This document shows, one piece after another, positions 7,382 to 17,700 of a stretch of DNA of 64,000 nucleotides (within the stretch, counting starts at the first letter, position 1; each line of letters begins with the position of its first letter). The DNA is from Sphaerisporangium perillae (lineage in GTDB: Bacteria > Actinomycetota > Actinomycetes > Streptosporangiales > Streptosporangiaceae): the NCBI RefSeq assembly GCF_023276435.1, contig NZ_JALLPO010000002.1:307409-371408 (forward strand), written 5' to 3'. Below the pieces are notes generated by a model that was not told where the DNA came from, did no database searches, and worked only from the letters and a program-made list of their open reading frames with translations. Position numbers and translations under genes: made by a program.

Positions 7382-8671
7382 TCAGTTCTCCGGGTCCTTG
7401 CGCATGCGGACGGTGCGGACCGACCTGGTGTCGAGCGCGATCTCGTCCGCCTTGTCAACGACGCGCTTGAGCCGCGCGGTTCCCGTCTCGGGGTCGACGT
7501 CGATGACCTTGTCGAGCAGCTTGGCCGTCTCCTCGTTGCCGGCCTGCTGGGCGATGCCGCGCGCCCTGCCGAGCCGGGCGGTGGCGAGCTCCTCGTTGCC
7601 GTCGTTGCGCGCCTGCAGGCCCTCCTGGATCAGCGAGGCGAGCTCCTGCTGGCCGGTGTAGTGGGCGACCCTGGGGTTGATGCGCGTGGACTGGACGGGG
7701 TCGTCGCTCCACTGGGCGAGGATGTTGCCGCTGGCCAGCACCTGGCCGGTGCCGGGGATCACCAGCTTGACCAGGCCGGCGCGCATCTCCTGGCCGACGT
7801 TCCCCGAGGGGACCCGCACGCTGACGTGGTACTCCCGGGACTCCCCGCCCCAGGCGCCGGTCGGGTAGTCGCCGGTGAGCGCGTCCACCTCGGTGCGGCG
7901 GCCGGTGAGGTCCTCGAGGGCCGGGGACACCTGCTTGACGAAGTTCAGCGTCGCCGCCCGCGGCGTCCACACGCGCAGCGCGACGTCGGCGACGGTCTTG
8001 CCCATCGCGGCCTCGGTCATGGCGCGGAAGTCGGCCTCCAGCTCCTCGGGCCTGCGCACGTCCATCACGCTGCCGAGGAGCGCCGAGCCGATCCTGCGCA
8101 CCTCGGCGACCACCCAGTCGGTGCCGACGCCGCGGCAGTCGCAGACGAACTTGCCGGTGCAGTACGTCAGGTTGGCGTCGAACTCGGGGGCGGGCTCGTG
8201 CTCGTTCTTGCCGTCGGTCAGCAGGATGGCGTGGCGGATCGCGCCGGGATGGCCCACCTGGTGGGCGCTGAACAGGTCGGCGGCGCGGCGCAGCCACCGG
8301 CCCATGGCGGTGCCGCCGTCGGCCCGCAGCTGGGAGACCGCGGCCTTGGCCGCGTTCCGGCTCTGCGCGTCCGCCGGGACGAGCTGCCCCGTGCCCGGGA
8401 AGACCACCTCGGCCTGGTGGTCGCCGGAGATCACCGCGAAGTAGACCCCGTCGCGCAGCGTGTCGATGGCGGCCTGGGCGGCCTTGCGGGCGTCGGCGAT
8501 CTTGCCGTAGGCCATGGAGCCCGAAGTGTCGATGATGATCACCTCGGCCGCCTCGGCGACGGGGGCCCGTTCGACCGGTCCGCTCGCCTCGACCGTGATG
8601 ATCCCGTGGACCTCCTGGCTCCCCGCGGGCAGGTACTTGTTCTGGTCCACGCGAATGGTGAAATCAGTCAC
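7382..8671 (-). CDS. von Willebrand factor A domain protein
   Basis: A 429-residue protein with a full MIDAS metal site: DTSGS at residues 48-52 after VIIID, then a downstream Thr and the Asp in LLTDGKNEH. The remaining ~200 residues are a beta-rich domain (AALRVWTPRAATL, REYHVSVRVPSG) and a helical C-terminus. Cytosolic VWA proteins usually assemble multi-protein complexes. Here it is encoded between a PP2C phosphatase and an FHA protein. The GTG start at 8671 overlaps the end of the phosphatase gene by 8 bp, and GGAGA inside that gene serves as ribosome-binding site. Confidence 0.85.
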   Translation of the reverse strand: MTDFTIRVDQNKYLPAGSQEVHGIITVEASGPVERAPVAEAAEVIIIDTSGSMAYGKIADARKAAQAAIDTLRDGVYFAVISGDHQAEVVFPGTGQLVPADAQSRNAAKAAVSQLRADGGTAMGRWLRRAADLFSAHQVGHPGAIRHAILLTDGKNEHEPAPEFDANLTYCTGKFVCDCRGVGTDWVVAEVRRIGSALLGSVMDVRRPEELEADFRAMTEAAMGKTVADVALRVWTPRAATLNFVKQVSPALEDLTGRRTEVDALTGDYPTGAWGGESREYHVSVRVPSGNVGQEMRAGLVKLVIPGTGQVLASGNILAQWSDDPVQSTRINPRVAHYTGQQELASLIQEGLQARNDGNEELATARLGRARGIAQQAGNEETAKLLDKVIDVDPETGTARLKRVVDKADEIALDTRSVRTVRMRKDPEN

Positions 8672-9578
8672 TTCTCTCCTTCGGGAATGCCACCGTCGCC
8701 TCCGCCCGCTCCCCCTGTCCGAACGGGATGATCGCGACGGTGATGTTGTCGTGTCCCCCGGCCTCGTTCGCCAGCCGTACGAGCCGCCGTGCCGCCGAGA
8801 GGGGCGTGCCGCTCAGGGCCGTGGCGGCCAGCATCTCGGGCTCGGGGTAGTAGTTCCACAGGCCGTCGCTGCACAGCAGCACCGCGCCCGGACCGTCGGT
8901 GGTGAAGGTCCTGACGTGCGGCACGACCTCTCCGGCGTCGGCGCCCAGCCACGCGGTCAGCATGTGCGTGCCGGGGGTCGCGTCGTCGGTGGTCAGCAGC
9001 GAGGAGTTGTCGCCCAGCCAGTACGCCCGGCTGTCGCCCACCCAGCCGACCGTCACCTGACGGCGCTCGACCACGGCGGACACCAGCGTGCACGCGGGCG
9101 AGTCCTCCCCGATGCGGGCCGAGAAGGCGACGGTGTCGGCGGCGAGCCGCACGGCCTCACGGGTCGCCGCCTCGGCGCCCTCCCCCTCGGCGAGCCTCTT
9201 GGCGATGGTGACCGCCGCGATGTCGGCCGCCGCCTGGGAGGCCTCGTCCGGGCGCGGCGAGGTGGACACCCCGTCGCAGACGACGGCCACGACGGCGTCC
9301 TGCCCGGCGGTCACCAGCGCCATGGCGTCCTCGTTGCGGCTGTGCCGCAGGCCGCGGTCGCTGACCCCCGCCATGGCCGCGAGCTCGATCTCGACGTGGT
9401 CGCGGCCCGTGGGCTGCAGCATGCCGCAGTTCTCGCAGTAGCCGTCCTGGCCGATGCTCGCCGACCCGCACGCCGTGCAGGAGGCGCGCGGGGCCGAGGA
9501 CAGGTCGTGCCCGCACTGCTCGCAGAACGCCTCGCCGGCCATGACGCGGGTGCCGCACTCGGGGCAGGAGCCGGTCAC
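8664..9578 (-). CDS. PP2C-family Ser/Thr phosphatase with N-terminal double zinc ribbon
   Basis: 304 residues. Two four-Cys zinc ribbons come first (C5, C8, C19, C22 and C34, C37, C48, C51). The PP2C fold follows with metal-binding motifs SDRGLRHSRNEDA, VVCDGVS, VGDSRAYW and GGHDNITV. It is expected to remove phosphates set by the adjacent PknG. The start is fixed by context: GTG at 9576-9578 shares a GTGA overlap with the pknG stop, with GAGGAC upstream. A longer open frame upstream is only the shadow of pknG. Confidence 0.88.
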   Translation of the reverse strand: MTGSCPECGTRVMAGEAFCEQCGHDLSSAPRASCTACGSASIGQDGYCENCGMLQPTGRDHVEIELAAMAGVSDRGLRHSRNEDAMALVTAGQDAVVAVVCDGVSTSPRPDEASQAAADIAAVTIAKRLAEGEGAEAATREAVRLAADTVAFSARIGEDSPACTLVSAVVERRQVTVGWVGDSRAYWLGDNSSLLTTDDATPGTHMLTAWLGADAGEVVPHVRTFTTDGPGAVLLCSDGLWNYYPEPEMLAATALSGTPLSAARRLVRLANEAGGHDNITVAIIPFGQGERAEATVAFPKERSD

Positions 9579-11977
9579 CACAGCGTCCTCGGCCGCACGG
9601 CGTTGGCCCGCCCGATGAGGGCGTGACGCTCCTCGGTGGACCCGGCCGACCTGGCGAGCGCCCGGTAGACCCGCTCCAGCTCGCCGCGCACGCCGGGCTC
9701 GCTCAGCGGGGTGGTGCCGAGCAGCGTGCCGTTCCCGGAGACCGCCTGGCCGGTGACGAACCGGGCGAGCGCGCTCTCCAGCACCTCCGAGGCGAGCCCG
9801 TCGCGGTCGCGCGTGTCGAGCTTCAGCGTGCGTAACCGCTCGCCGGCGGCGACCAGCTCCGGTTCGGCGGGGGCCTGGCCGCGTACGACCACGGCGACCG
9901 CGGCCACCTGGGCGGCGGTGCGGTGGATGGAGGTCGGCGGCATCTGGTCCAGGACGCGGATGGCTCCCGCCCGGTCGCCGGCGGCGAGCCGGATGCGCGC
10001 CAGGCCGAAGCAGGCGCTGACGTAGGAGCGGTCGGTCCGCCAGATGGCCGCGTAGTGCCGTTCGGCCTCGGCGCTCGCCCCGGCGACCTCCAGGGCGAAC
10101 GCGAGCGCGAGGCGGGGCGCCGCCTCGCCGGGGAACCACGCGTACAGGCCGTCGAAGAACTGCGCGGCCGTGCCGGCGTCCCCCGCGGCCAGCTCGGCGA
10201 CCCCCCGGTACCACCAGAGCCGCCAGTCGCCGGGCAGGTCCTTGGCCGCCGCCGCGTACAGCGTGTCGGGGACGGGACGGCCCAGCTCGCTCAGCACCCT
10301 GATCAGCGCGAGCTTGGTCTCAGGGGTGGGCGGCGCGGACTCCAGCACGGCGATCAGCTCGTCGGGGCTGCCGGAGGTGAGACCTGCGAGCAGCCCGGCG
10401 GCGGGGTCGAGCGGGTCGACCAGCGGCACGGGGAGCCCGGACGCGGCGTCGGCGCGGACGAGCGGCCCGAAGGCCTGCCCGGTGGTGGCCGGGGCCAGGT
10501 CGGTGCCCACGGCGGCCCGCTCAGGGCCGAAGACGCCGGACTGCGCGGGGTGCGGCGTTCCCTCCTCGGCGGCGCGCATCTCGCGGAGCACGCCGACGAG
10601 CTGGTCGGACATCTCGGCCGCGCTCTGGAACCGCCTGCCCGGATCGGGATCGGTCGACCGCTGCAGGAACCGCTGGAAGGACTCGTACCGCAGGCCCATG
10701 TCGGGCAGCGGGGCGGGCTTCCCGCCGCTGGTCGGGCTGAACGGGAAGCTCAGCACGGCGAGCGTCCGGCCCACGGTGTACAGGTCGGAGGCGATGGAGG
10801 GGCCCTGCGAGGCGATCTCGGGCGCCTGGTAGCCGATGGTGCCGTAGATGGCGCTGTCGGGGTCGTCGATGCGCCGCACGGCGCCGAGGTCGATGAGCTT
10901 GAGCTGCTCCTCCACCTGGATGACGTTGGCGGGCTTGAGGTCGCAGTACAGCATGCCGCGGTCGTGCAGGTAGCCGAAGGCCCGCAGGATCTCATGACCG
11001 TAGGCGATGACCTGGGACAGCGGGAGCGCCTCGCGGTTGTCGCTCTCCCTCAGCCTCTTGCGCAGCATGTCCTGGAGCGGCTCGCCGCCGACGTACTCCA
11101 TGACGATGTAGCCGACCAGCGTCCCGGTGCCCGGGTCCGGGTGGTTCACGAAGTTGAAGATCTTGACGATGTTCGGGTGGTCCATCGCGGTGAGGTAGCG
11201 CCGCTCGGCCTCGGCGGCGGCGAGCGCCTCCATGTCGCCGGTGTCGAGCAGGCCCTTCATCACCACCCAGCGGCCGTCGAGGTTGCGGTCGGCGGCCAGG
11301 TAGATCCAGCCGAGGCCGCCGTGGGCCAGGGCGCCCTTGACCTCGTACTGCCCGGCGACGAGGTCGCCCGCGACAAGTTTGGGGGTGAAGGAGAAGCGCT
11401 GGCCGCAGTGCGGGCAGAACCCCTCGGGCCGCCCGGGCCGGCCGTCCCTCTGGCGGCCGACCGGCTTGCCGCAATCGGGGTTGCCGCAGAAGCGCCGGTC
11501 CTCGGGCACCTCGGGGTTCGCGAGCACGACCGCGGAGGGGTCGCGGTAGGGGACGGGGGGCACCTCGACGAGCCCCATGCCCAGCATCCCCCGGCGGGAG
11601 CGGGTGCTGGCGCGGCGGGAGGAGCTGGTGAAGCCGGTGATGCCCGTGCGGACCGAGCCGGTGGGCGTCGTGCCAGGGGTGCCGGCGGAGGGGCCGGTCA
11701 TCGCCGCCGAGGGTGGCACCGCCGCCGAGGGCCAGGCGGTGCCCGGGGGCGGCGGCGCGGAGGGCGGCACCGAGGGCCAGGCGGTGCCCGGGCGGCCGGG
11801 AGCGCCGAATCCCGGCGGACCGGGCGGCGTTCCCGGCCCGGCGGGCGCCGCCGGGCCCGTGCCCTGCGGCGGGGCCTGCGACGGGCGCGCGGCCTCGGGG
11901 AGAGGGGCCATGCCGCAGGTGTCGCAGTACCCCTCCACCACCGTGCCGGCGCAGCCGGGTTGCGTGCAGTTGGTCAT
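9575..11977 (-). CDS. pknG: Serine/threonine protein kinase PknG
   Basis: 800 residues against about 750 in Mycobacterium tuberculosis, with clear collinear similarity. Features in order: an N-terminal zinc ribbon (C4, C9, C18, C21), a Pro/Gly-rich linker, the conserved GMGLVEVPPVP segment, the PknG rubredoxin-like site (C164, C169, C188, C191), and a kinase domain from about residue 208. The kinase has a catalytic Lys241 (VVMKG), the atypical loop YCDLKPANV (Asp346) in place of HRD, and DLG (363-365) in place of DFG, as in PknG. A C-terminal TPR domain follows. The ATG at 11977 overlaps the preceding stop (ATGA). PknG phosphorylates FHA regulators that control glutamate metabolism; it is soluble and redox-sensitive. 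Confidence 0.93.
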   Translation of the reverse strand: MTNCTQPGCAGTVVEGYCDTCGMAPLPEAARPSQAPPQGTGPAAPAGPGTPPGPPGFGAPGRPGTAWPSVPPSAPPPPGTAWPSAAVPPSAAMTGPSAGTPGTTPTGSVRTGITGFTSSSRRASTRSRRGMLGMGLVEVPPVPYRDPSAVVLANPEVPEDRRFCGNPDCGKPVGRQRDGRPGRPEGFCPHCGQRFSFTPKLVAGDLVAGQYEVKGALAHGGLGWIYLAADRNLDGRWVVMKGLLDTGDMEALAAAEAERRYLTAMDHPNIVKIFNFVNHPDPGTGTLVGYIVMEYVGGEPLQDMLRKRLRESDNREALPLSQVIAYGHEILRAFGYLHDRGMLYCDLKPANVIQVEEQLKLIDLGAVRRIDDPDSAIYGTIGYQAPEIASQGPSIASDLYTVGRTLAVLSFPFSPTSGGKPAPLPDMGLRYESFQRFLQRSTDPDPGRRFQSAAEMSDQLVGVLREMRAAEEGTPHPAQSGVFGPERAAVGTDLAPATTGQAFGPLVRADAASGLPVPLVDPLDPAAGLLAGLTSGSPDELIAVLESAPPTPETKLALIRVLSELGRPVPDTLYAAAAKDLPGDWRLWWYRGVAELAAGDAGTAAQFFDGLYAWFPGEAAPRLALAFALEVAGASAEAERHYAAIWRTDRSYVSACFGLARIRLAAGDRAGAIRVLDQMPPTSIHRTAAQVAAVAVVVRGQAPAEPELVAAGERLRTLKLDTRDRDGLASEVLESALARFVTGQAVSGNGTLLGTTPLSEPGVRGELERVYRALARSAGSTEERHALIGRANAVRPRTLW

Positions 11978-13164
11978 CCGGCCGCTCCGATTCGAGTGAT
12001 GGCCCGCTGGTACTCGGCGACCGCCACGGTCGCCCGCCGTAGATCGCACGGCGCCGTCCACAGAAGGTCGCGCGCCGCGCCGTACAGCCCGGCCAGGGCG
12101 ACGTCCTCCGCGTGCCCGAGCCGCACCGCCTTGGCCTGGTAGGCCGAGAGCCGCCCGCGGAGCTCGTCGCGGCGGCCGATCAGGCCGCCCATCGACTCGG
12201 TGACGCGGCCGGCGTGCGCCAGCGCCTCCTCGACGCCGCGTTCGACCGCGGCCAGGCGCTCGGCCAGCTCCAGCCAGCGGCCGCCGGCCGTGTCCAGCGC
12301 GGCCAGCCGGTCGCGCAGCGTGGGCGCCTGGTCGGGCAGTTCGGGGAGGGACGGCGACTGGATCTTGCCGAGGACCACCTCACGGACGCGCCGCGCCTCC
12401 CGCTCGGCCTCGGCGACCGCCTCGATGCGCTCCTCCAGGCGTCGCGCGCGGCCGGCGTACTCGTCGCGGACGCGCACCGCCTGCTCCAGCGCCGCCCGGC
12501 GGGCGTCCACCGCGCGGGCCAGCGTGTGCAGTTCGCCGGCCAGGCCGGAGGACCCCAGGGGGTCTGTGGTGACCTGCGCGCGAAGGCGGCGGACCTCGAC
12601 GTCGAGGCGCTCCAGCTGAGCGTCGGGCGTGCCGAGGCCGGTCTCCAGTTCCTTGGCCGCGCCGCGGGCGGCGCCGATCTCGTCCAGCATCGGGAGCAGC
12701 GCGTTCCAGGCGGCGTCCACGGCCGCGATCGTCTCGGCGATCTCGCGGTACGCCTCGTCCATGCGGGCGAGGACCACGTCCAGCGTGATCCACTCGCCTT
12801 GGGCCCTGAGCAGGGAGCGCTTCTCCAGCGGCACGTCGTCGGGCTTCAGCTCCACCGACCGGCCGGAGAGCAGGGCCGTCAGCAGGGCGAGGTCGGGCTT
12901 GGCCGCGGACCTGGCCTCCTGCGCGAGGTCGAGCACCCGGCGGTAGGTGTCGAAGAGCCACCACAGCGTCACGAGCCTGACCTGGGCCTGCTCCCACCGG
13001 CGCGCGGTCTCCCCCGTGGGGGTCATGCCCTTCAGCAGCCGGTGGCTCGGGTGGTCGTCGAGGTCCAGCATGTCGCCGGCGACCCGGTCGCGCTCCTCCA
13101 TGCGCCGGCGCAGGGCATGGTCAATGCCCTCCAGGCTCATCGGAGGGCCGGCGGCCCCAGGCAT
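11974..13164 (-). CDS. Coiled-coil protein of the PknG operon, unknown function
   Basis: A 396-residue, strongly helical protein rich in Ala, Arg, Glu and Leu, with heptad-like stretches (LERLDVEVRRLRAQV, ARRLEERIEAVAEAEREA, ELAERLAAVERGVEEALA). No transmembrane helix, Cys motif or catalytic signature is visible. Its stop overlaps pknG by ATGA, so it is co-translated with the kinase, and scaffolding is a reasonable guess. The ATG at 13164 has GGAG 8 bases upstream; a TTG at 13170 and an ATG at 13140 are alternatives. Confidence 0.7.
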   Translation of the reverse strand: MPGAAGPPMSLEGIDHALRRRMEERDRVAGDMLDLDDHPSHRLLKGMTPTGETARRWEQAQVRLVTLWWLFDTYRRVLDLAQEARSAAKPDLALLTALLSGRSVELKPDDVPLEKRSLLRAQGEWITLDVVLARMDEAYREIAETIAAVDAAWNALLPMLDEIGAARGAAKELETGLGTPDAQLERLDVEVRRLRAQVTTDPLGSSGLAGELHTLARAVDARRAALEQAVRVRDEYAGRARRLEERIEAVAEAEREARRVREVVLGKIQSPSLPELPDQAPTLRDRLAALDTAGGRWLELAERLAAVERGVEEALAHAGRVTESMGGLIGRRDELRGRLSAYQAKAVRLGHAEDVALAGLYGAARDLLWTAPCDLRRATVAVAEYQRAITRIGAAG

Positions 13165-13208
13165 GCCCAACGCTCCGCGCCTCCCCCGGTGCTGGTGACT
13201 AGTCCATC

Positions 13209-13237
13209 TACATACACATTCTTTCCATAATTCGGAA
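13209..13237 (-). promoter_or_regulatory. Candidate promoter of the coiled-coil/pknG operon
   Basis: Within a 173-bp gap whose start-proximal part is markedly A+T-richer, TTCCGA (13232-13237) and TATGTA (13209-13214) lie 17 bp apart on the minus strand, about 45 bp upstream of the coiled-coil gene start. The -35 match is weak. Confidence 0.3.
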
Positions 13238-13337
13238 GCATGCGTGCGCCCGGCAGGGGACGGTACGGCGGGTATTCGATCACATACCGGTCACGCAGGT
13301 GTCACGGAGAGGGCGCCGAGGCCCGCGCGGGCGGGGC

Positions 13338-13550
13338 TCAGCGGCCGACGAGCCAGTTCCACACGTCCCTGACCACGTCGAACCCCACGTCGGCCACGAC
13401 GCCGGTCTCGCACGCCACCGCGTCCTTGATCAGGTGCTCTATGGCCTCCTCGTCGCGGTACTGGACGGCGTAGTCGAGCCGGATGAGGTACTCGGCGTCC
13501 TCGCGGCGCCCGGCGTCCACCGCCCGAAGGATGTCGTCATCGTCGATCAT
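13338..13550 (-). CDS. 70-residue acidic hypothetical protein
   Basis: A small acidic helical protein beginning MIDDDDILRAVDAGRREDAE and ending DVVRDVWNWLVGR. The family is not recognised. GAGGAA lies 8 bases before the ATG at 13550. It is 56 bp downstream of the GTPase gene on the same strand, so the two are probably co-transcribed. A partner or regulator of the GTPase is possible but unproven. Confidence 0.65.
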   Translation of the reverse strand: MIDDDDILRAVDAGRREDAEYLIRLDYAVQYRDEEAIEHLIKDAVACETGVVADVGFDVVRDVWNWLVGR

Positions 13551-13606
13551 GGAAAGGTTCCTCGTATCCGGCGTGGCGGTTTCCCGGCGGTCTCCGCGGC
13601 GCGCGG

Positions 13607-14629
13607 TCAGAGGGGGAACCGCGCGAGGTCGAACGCGCTGACGCCGCGGACCCCGTCCCAGACCAGGAAGTTGCCGTACTCGCGCATCGTCGCGACCGGC
13701 ACCCCCGCGAGCTCGGCAACGTCGCCGAGCATGCGCTGGAACCGGAAGACGGCCGCCGGCCCGAGCTTGTTCACCACGCCGACCATCAGCCGCACGAGGT
13801 TGTAGCGGAACAGCGCCGAGCACGGCAGGACCCGGTGGCCGTCACGCAGCCGGGAGAACACCGCGGCGTGCTCGGGGTGGGCGGCGCGGTACCTGGCGCA
13901 CACCTCCTCGGAGAAGTGGCCCCGGTAGCGGACGGCGTTCCGGTCGAAGCTCAGCCGCTCGTCGGAGATCGCGAACTCTCCGGTGTTGTACGTGGAGGTG
14001 CGGAGCAGGTCGCCCCAGGGCTCGATGAGGGCCCGCTCGAAGTGGGCGGCCTTGCGCTCCAGCCGGGCGGCCAGCGCCGGGGTCGGCAGGAACGAGCCGT
14101 GCGGGCCGCGCATGTCGAAGATCCACGGAGGCGGGGTGAGCGTGTCGGCCTTGGTCAGGACGAACGTCAGCTTGCCGAGCAGGCGGCCGCACGCGTCCTG
14201 ATCGGCTCCCGCCAGGAGCATCGCAAGGCAGCGGGCGTCGGCGGTGGTCGATCGGCTGTCGGCGTGGATGGCCCATATGACGACATCGGACTCCAGCAGC
14301 TTCGCCAAATACATCGCGACGTAGGGGGCATTCTCGCTCAGCGACTCCCCCATTCCCGGCATATCCCAAAATGTCAGCATGTGATCGGAATTGCCGGGAA
14401 TCGATATGGCGCGCGGTTCGCACGTGGCCGGCTTCACGTCCCCGACCGGCAGACTTGTACCGAACAGGGCGTTGAGCAGCGACGACTTCCCCACGCCCGT
14501 CTGGCCCATTATGGCGACGCTCAACGGCCTATTCGACTCGGCCTCGCGTTCGCGGCGCACGCGCCGCCTGACCTTTTCGAGCCCGCGCTCATCGAGCGCG
14601 CCTGCCGGAATGCGGTCCATCCTTGCCAC
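13607..14629 (-). CDS. P-loop GTPase (HSR1/YfjP-like)
   Basis: 340 residues with a complete small-GTPase core: G1 GQTGVGKSS (42-50), G2 Thr in VKPATC, G3 DMPGMG (89-94) and G4 TKAD (158-161). The C-terminal 150 residues are helical, as in dynamin/IRG- or YfjP-like GTPases. It probably hydrolyses GTP in the cytosol; the target is unknown. The GTG at 14629 has GAGGT upstream, while the in-frame ATG at 14620 lacks spacing for a ribosome-binding site. It is the first gene of the minus-strand signalling region and is divergent from the AfsR-like regulator. Confidence 0.85.
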   Translation of the reverse strand: MARMDRIPAGALDERGLEKVRRRVRREREAESNRPLSVAIMGQTGVGKSSLLNALFGTSLPVGDVKPATCEPRAISIPGNSDHMLTFWDMPGMGESLSENAPYVAMYLAKLLESDVVIWAIHADSRSTTADARCLAMLLAGADQDACGRLLGKLTFVLTKADTLTPPPWIFDMRGPHGSFLPTPALAARLERKAAHFERALIEPWGDLLRTSTYNTGEFAISDERLSFDRNAVRYRGHFSEEVCARYRAAHPEHAAVFSRLRDGHRVLPCSALFRYNLVRLMVGVVNKLGPAAVFRFQRMLGDVAELAGVPVATMREYGNFLVWDGVRGVSAFDLARFPL

Positions 14630-14756
14630 AGGCTCACCTCACGTCATAGCGTTGACGAGGTTTTGCGGATTTTCGGTACCTGCCTCATCGTGGCCACCGA
14701 TCCTTGCGATGACCTTGCGGAAAGGGCGCCGATTGACGATCGAGAACCGGCCCCCG

Positions 14757-17700
14757 GTGAACGTGGCGAGATTCGACATCAGATTGCTCGGCGAGGTCTC
14801 GATCCTGGTGGACGGATCGCCGAGGAAGCTCCTGCCGCAGACGGCCAAGGCCCTGGCCATGCTCGTCTCCGCCAGGAACCCCGTCCCGCAGAGCAACCTG
14901 GCCGCCGCGCTCGGGCAGAGTCCCGGCTGGCCGGTGCCCGATGTGGCGCCCCCGCTGTCCCGGCTGCGCCAGGCCCTCGCGGGCGGCGCGCTCGACATCC
15001 CGCCCGCCAAGTGGTCCCACGCCTACGAGCTGGTCGAGAGGGAGCACGGCTACCTGGCCGCCACGCTCGACGCCGCCCGCTTCGAGACGCGGCTGCGCGA
15101 AGGGCGCGAGCTGTACGACGACGGCGACCTCCCCGCGGCCATGGCGGCCCTGCGATCGGCGGCCGGCGAGTGGCGGGGCGCGCCGTTCGCCTCGCTGTCG
15201 GCCGGCTGGAGCCTCCCCTGGGTGTGCGAGACCTACCGCGCCAAACTGGAGGAACAGCGCAAGGAGCTGATACGCCTCGTCGCCCGGGTCGCGCTGCGGC
15301 TCGGCCGCCACGAGGAGGCCGCGTTCCTGGCCGAGGGCCCCGTCGGCGAGGGCGCCGGCGACACCACGGCGATGTGGCTGCTGCGCTTCCTCACGACCCT
15401 TCGTGAGGACGGCGCCACCGCGGCCCGCGAGGTCGTCGGACGGCGCCGGGAGCGCTCGCGGGGCGACGAGGCGGCGCGCCGCGCCGAAGACCTGCTGCTC
15501 CTGCACGAGCACGGCTTCGACGTACACGCCCCGCTCGGCGGCGGGGGCGAGGAGACCGGCGAGCACGGCGGCCCGCCGGTCCTGGTCGGCCGCCGGCGTG
15601 AGGTGCTGGAGCTGTCGCGCCTGGCCGACCGGCTGCGCGGCGGCGACGCCGTGGCCATGGCCCTGTGCGGCCCCGGCGGCATCGGCAAGACCCGCCTGCT
15701 GCGGGAGGCGGCGCGCCTGGCCGCCCGCGCCGGAGTCCCCGCGGTCACGGTGACCTGCCACGACCTCGACGCCCTCCGGCCCTGGCGCGAGCTCGCGGGC
15801 GCGGTCTGGAGTCACCTGCGACGCGACCTCGCCAGCGTGCCCGAGCCGATCAGCGCGCAGGAACGCGACACGCTGGAGAAGCTCATGACCGCCGGGACGA
15901 CGGGCTCCCCCGCCCGGCCCGGCCACGAGCGCGACCCCCGGGAGCTGACCTTCCTGCTGGTCAGCCTGTTACGCAGGGCCGCCGGCCGGGGCCTGCTGGT
16001 GGGCTTCGACAACGCCCACCTGCTCAGCCCCTACGCCGAGGAGCTGCTGCAGCACGTCAGGAGAGGGCTCGGCCCGGTACCGGTGGGCTTCCTGCTCACC
16101 ACCCGGTCCGAGGCCGCGCACTGGAAGGAGGCCATGGACACCGTCACGGTGTCCCCGCTGACAGAGCAGGAGGTGGGGCAGTGGCTCAGCCGGACGTGGC
16201 GGCGCCGGCCGACGGCCGGCGAGATCGAGGAGGCCGCACGGGTCACCGCCGGCCTGCCCCTGGCACTGTGCGCCCTCACCGAGGCCGGTGACCTGCGTCC
16301 CGCTCCCGCCGGGCCGGACGCCAAGGCGGGCCCCGCGTTCCCCTGGCTCGCGGCGGCCGCGATCACGGCGCTCGGCCAGGACATCGACACCGCCCTGGTG
16401 GCGCGGATGCTCGAGCTTGAACCGGACGAGGCCGACCATGCCCTGGCGCTCGCGGCGGCGGGCGGCACCGTGACCTGCCACGACCGGGTCCGCTTCGCGC
16501 ACGATCGCTCGCGCGAAGCGGTGCTGGAGGAGCTCGGCCGCGATCCGGCGCTGGCCAGGGACCTGCACCGCCGTGCCTTCGAGTCCCTGACCGAACGCAC
16601 GACCACAGGCGGCTGGGCCGACCCCGCCCTCCCCGTGCGCGTCGCCCTGCACGCGACGGCCGCCGGAGCCGCCGTCCCGGACGAACGCGCCGCCGCGGCG
16701 TGCCTGGACGCGGCGCGTGCCGAGCAGCGCGGGTTCGCCGTCGAGGGGGCGACCGCGTGGGCGCAGGCCGGCCTGCGGCTGCGCTGCGACGCCGCCACCC
16801 GCGCCGGCCTGCTGATCACCCTCGGAGACGCGCTCAGCGACGCGGGTGACATGGACGAGGCCGGACGCCGCTATCTGTCGGCGCACCAGGCGGCCGAGGG
16901 GCTGCCGGCGCTCGCCGCCGCGGCGGTGATCCGCCTCGCCCGCAGATGGTCGGCCCCCGGCCGGGTCGACCGGCAGCTCGTCCACCTGCTGCGCGGCGGC
17001 CTGGCCGCGCTGGAGCACGACGACGGCGAGGAGGCCGCGCCGCTGCGCCTGCAGCTCCAGGCCCACCTCGCCAAGAAGCAGACGATGGCGGTCGCCCAGA
17101 GCGCCGACGACCCCGTCCCCGACGGCCCGCCGCCCGGGGTGGAGCTCGCCCGCGCCACGCTGCGCGAGCTCCCGCCCGGCGCCGACGGCCTCGTCCGGTG
17201 CGAGGTGCTCAACGAGTGCCGCTGGGCGCTGTACGACCACGCCCACCCCAGGGAGCTTCTCGGCATCTCCGCGCGCCTCCGCGAGGCGGGCGTCCAGGCG
17301 GGGTCGGCGTACTTCCACAGCGAGGGCCTGGTCGCGCTGGCCATCGACCAGCTCAGGCTCGGGCTGGTCAGCGACGCCCTCGGCACCGTGGACGACCACC
17401 GCAGGCACGTCGCCCGCAACCCCCGCGCGCTCGGCCCGTGGCTGCAGAACACCCTGGACACGGTGATGGACCTGTGGAACGGCGACTTCCAGCGCGCCGA
17501 GGACCGCCTGATGGGCGAGTCCCTGCGGATGGTCCAGGAGCTGACGGCCGACCACGCCGTTCCCGCCGAGACCCTGTGGCAGACCTGGATGGGCCAGCAC
17601 TACTGGCTGCTGTACGAACGGGGCCGGATGGAGGAGCTGTTCGACTCCGGTCTGGCAAGGCAGATCGAGCAGCACGCCTACTTCCCGATCTGGCGGGCCG

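Noticed and set aside
9923..12142. A 739-codon open frame on the plus strand opposite pknG
   Set aside because: It is antisense to a strongly conserved kinase, has no ribosome-binding site and is Gly/Arg/Ala/Val-biased, as expected for the shadow of a high-G+C gene. Similar long antisense frames elsewhere were left out for the same reason.
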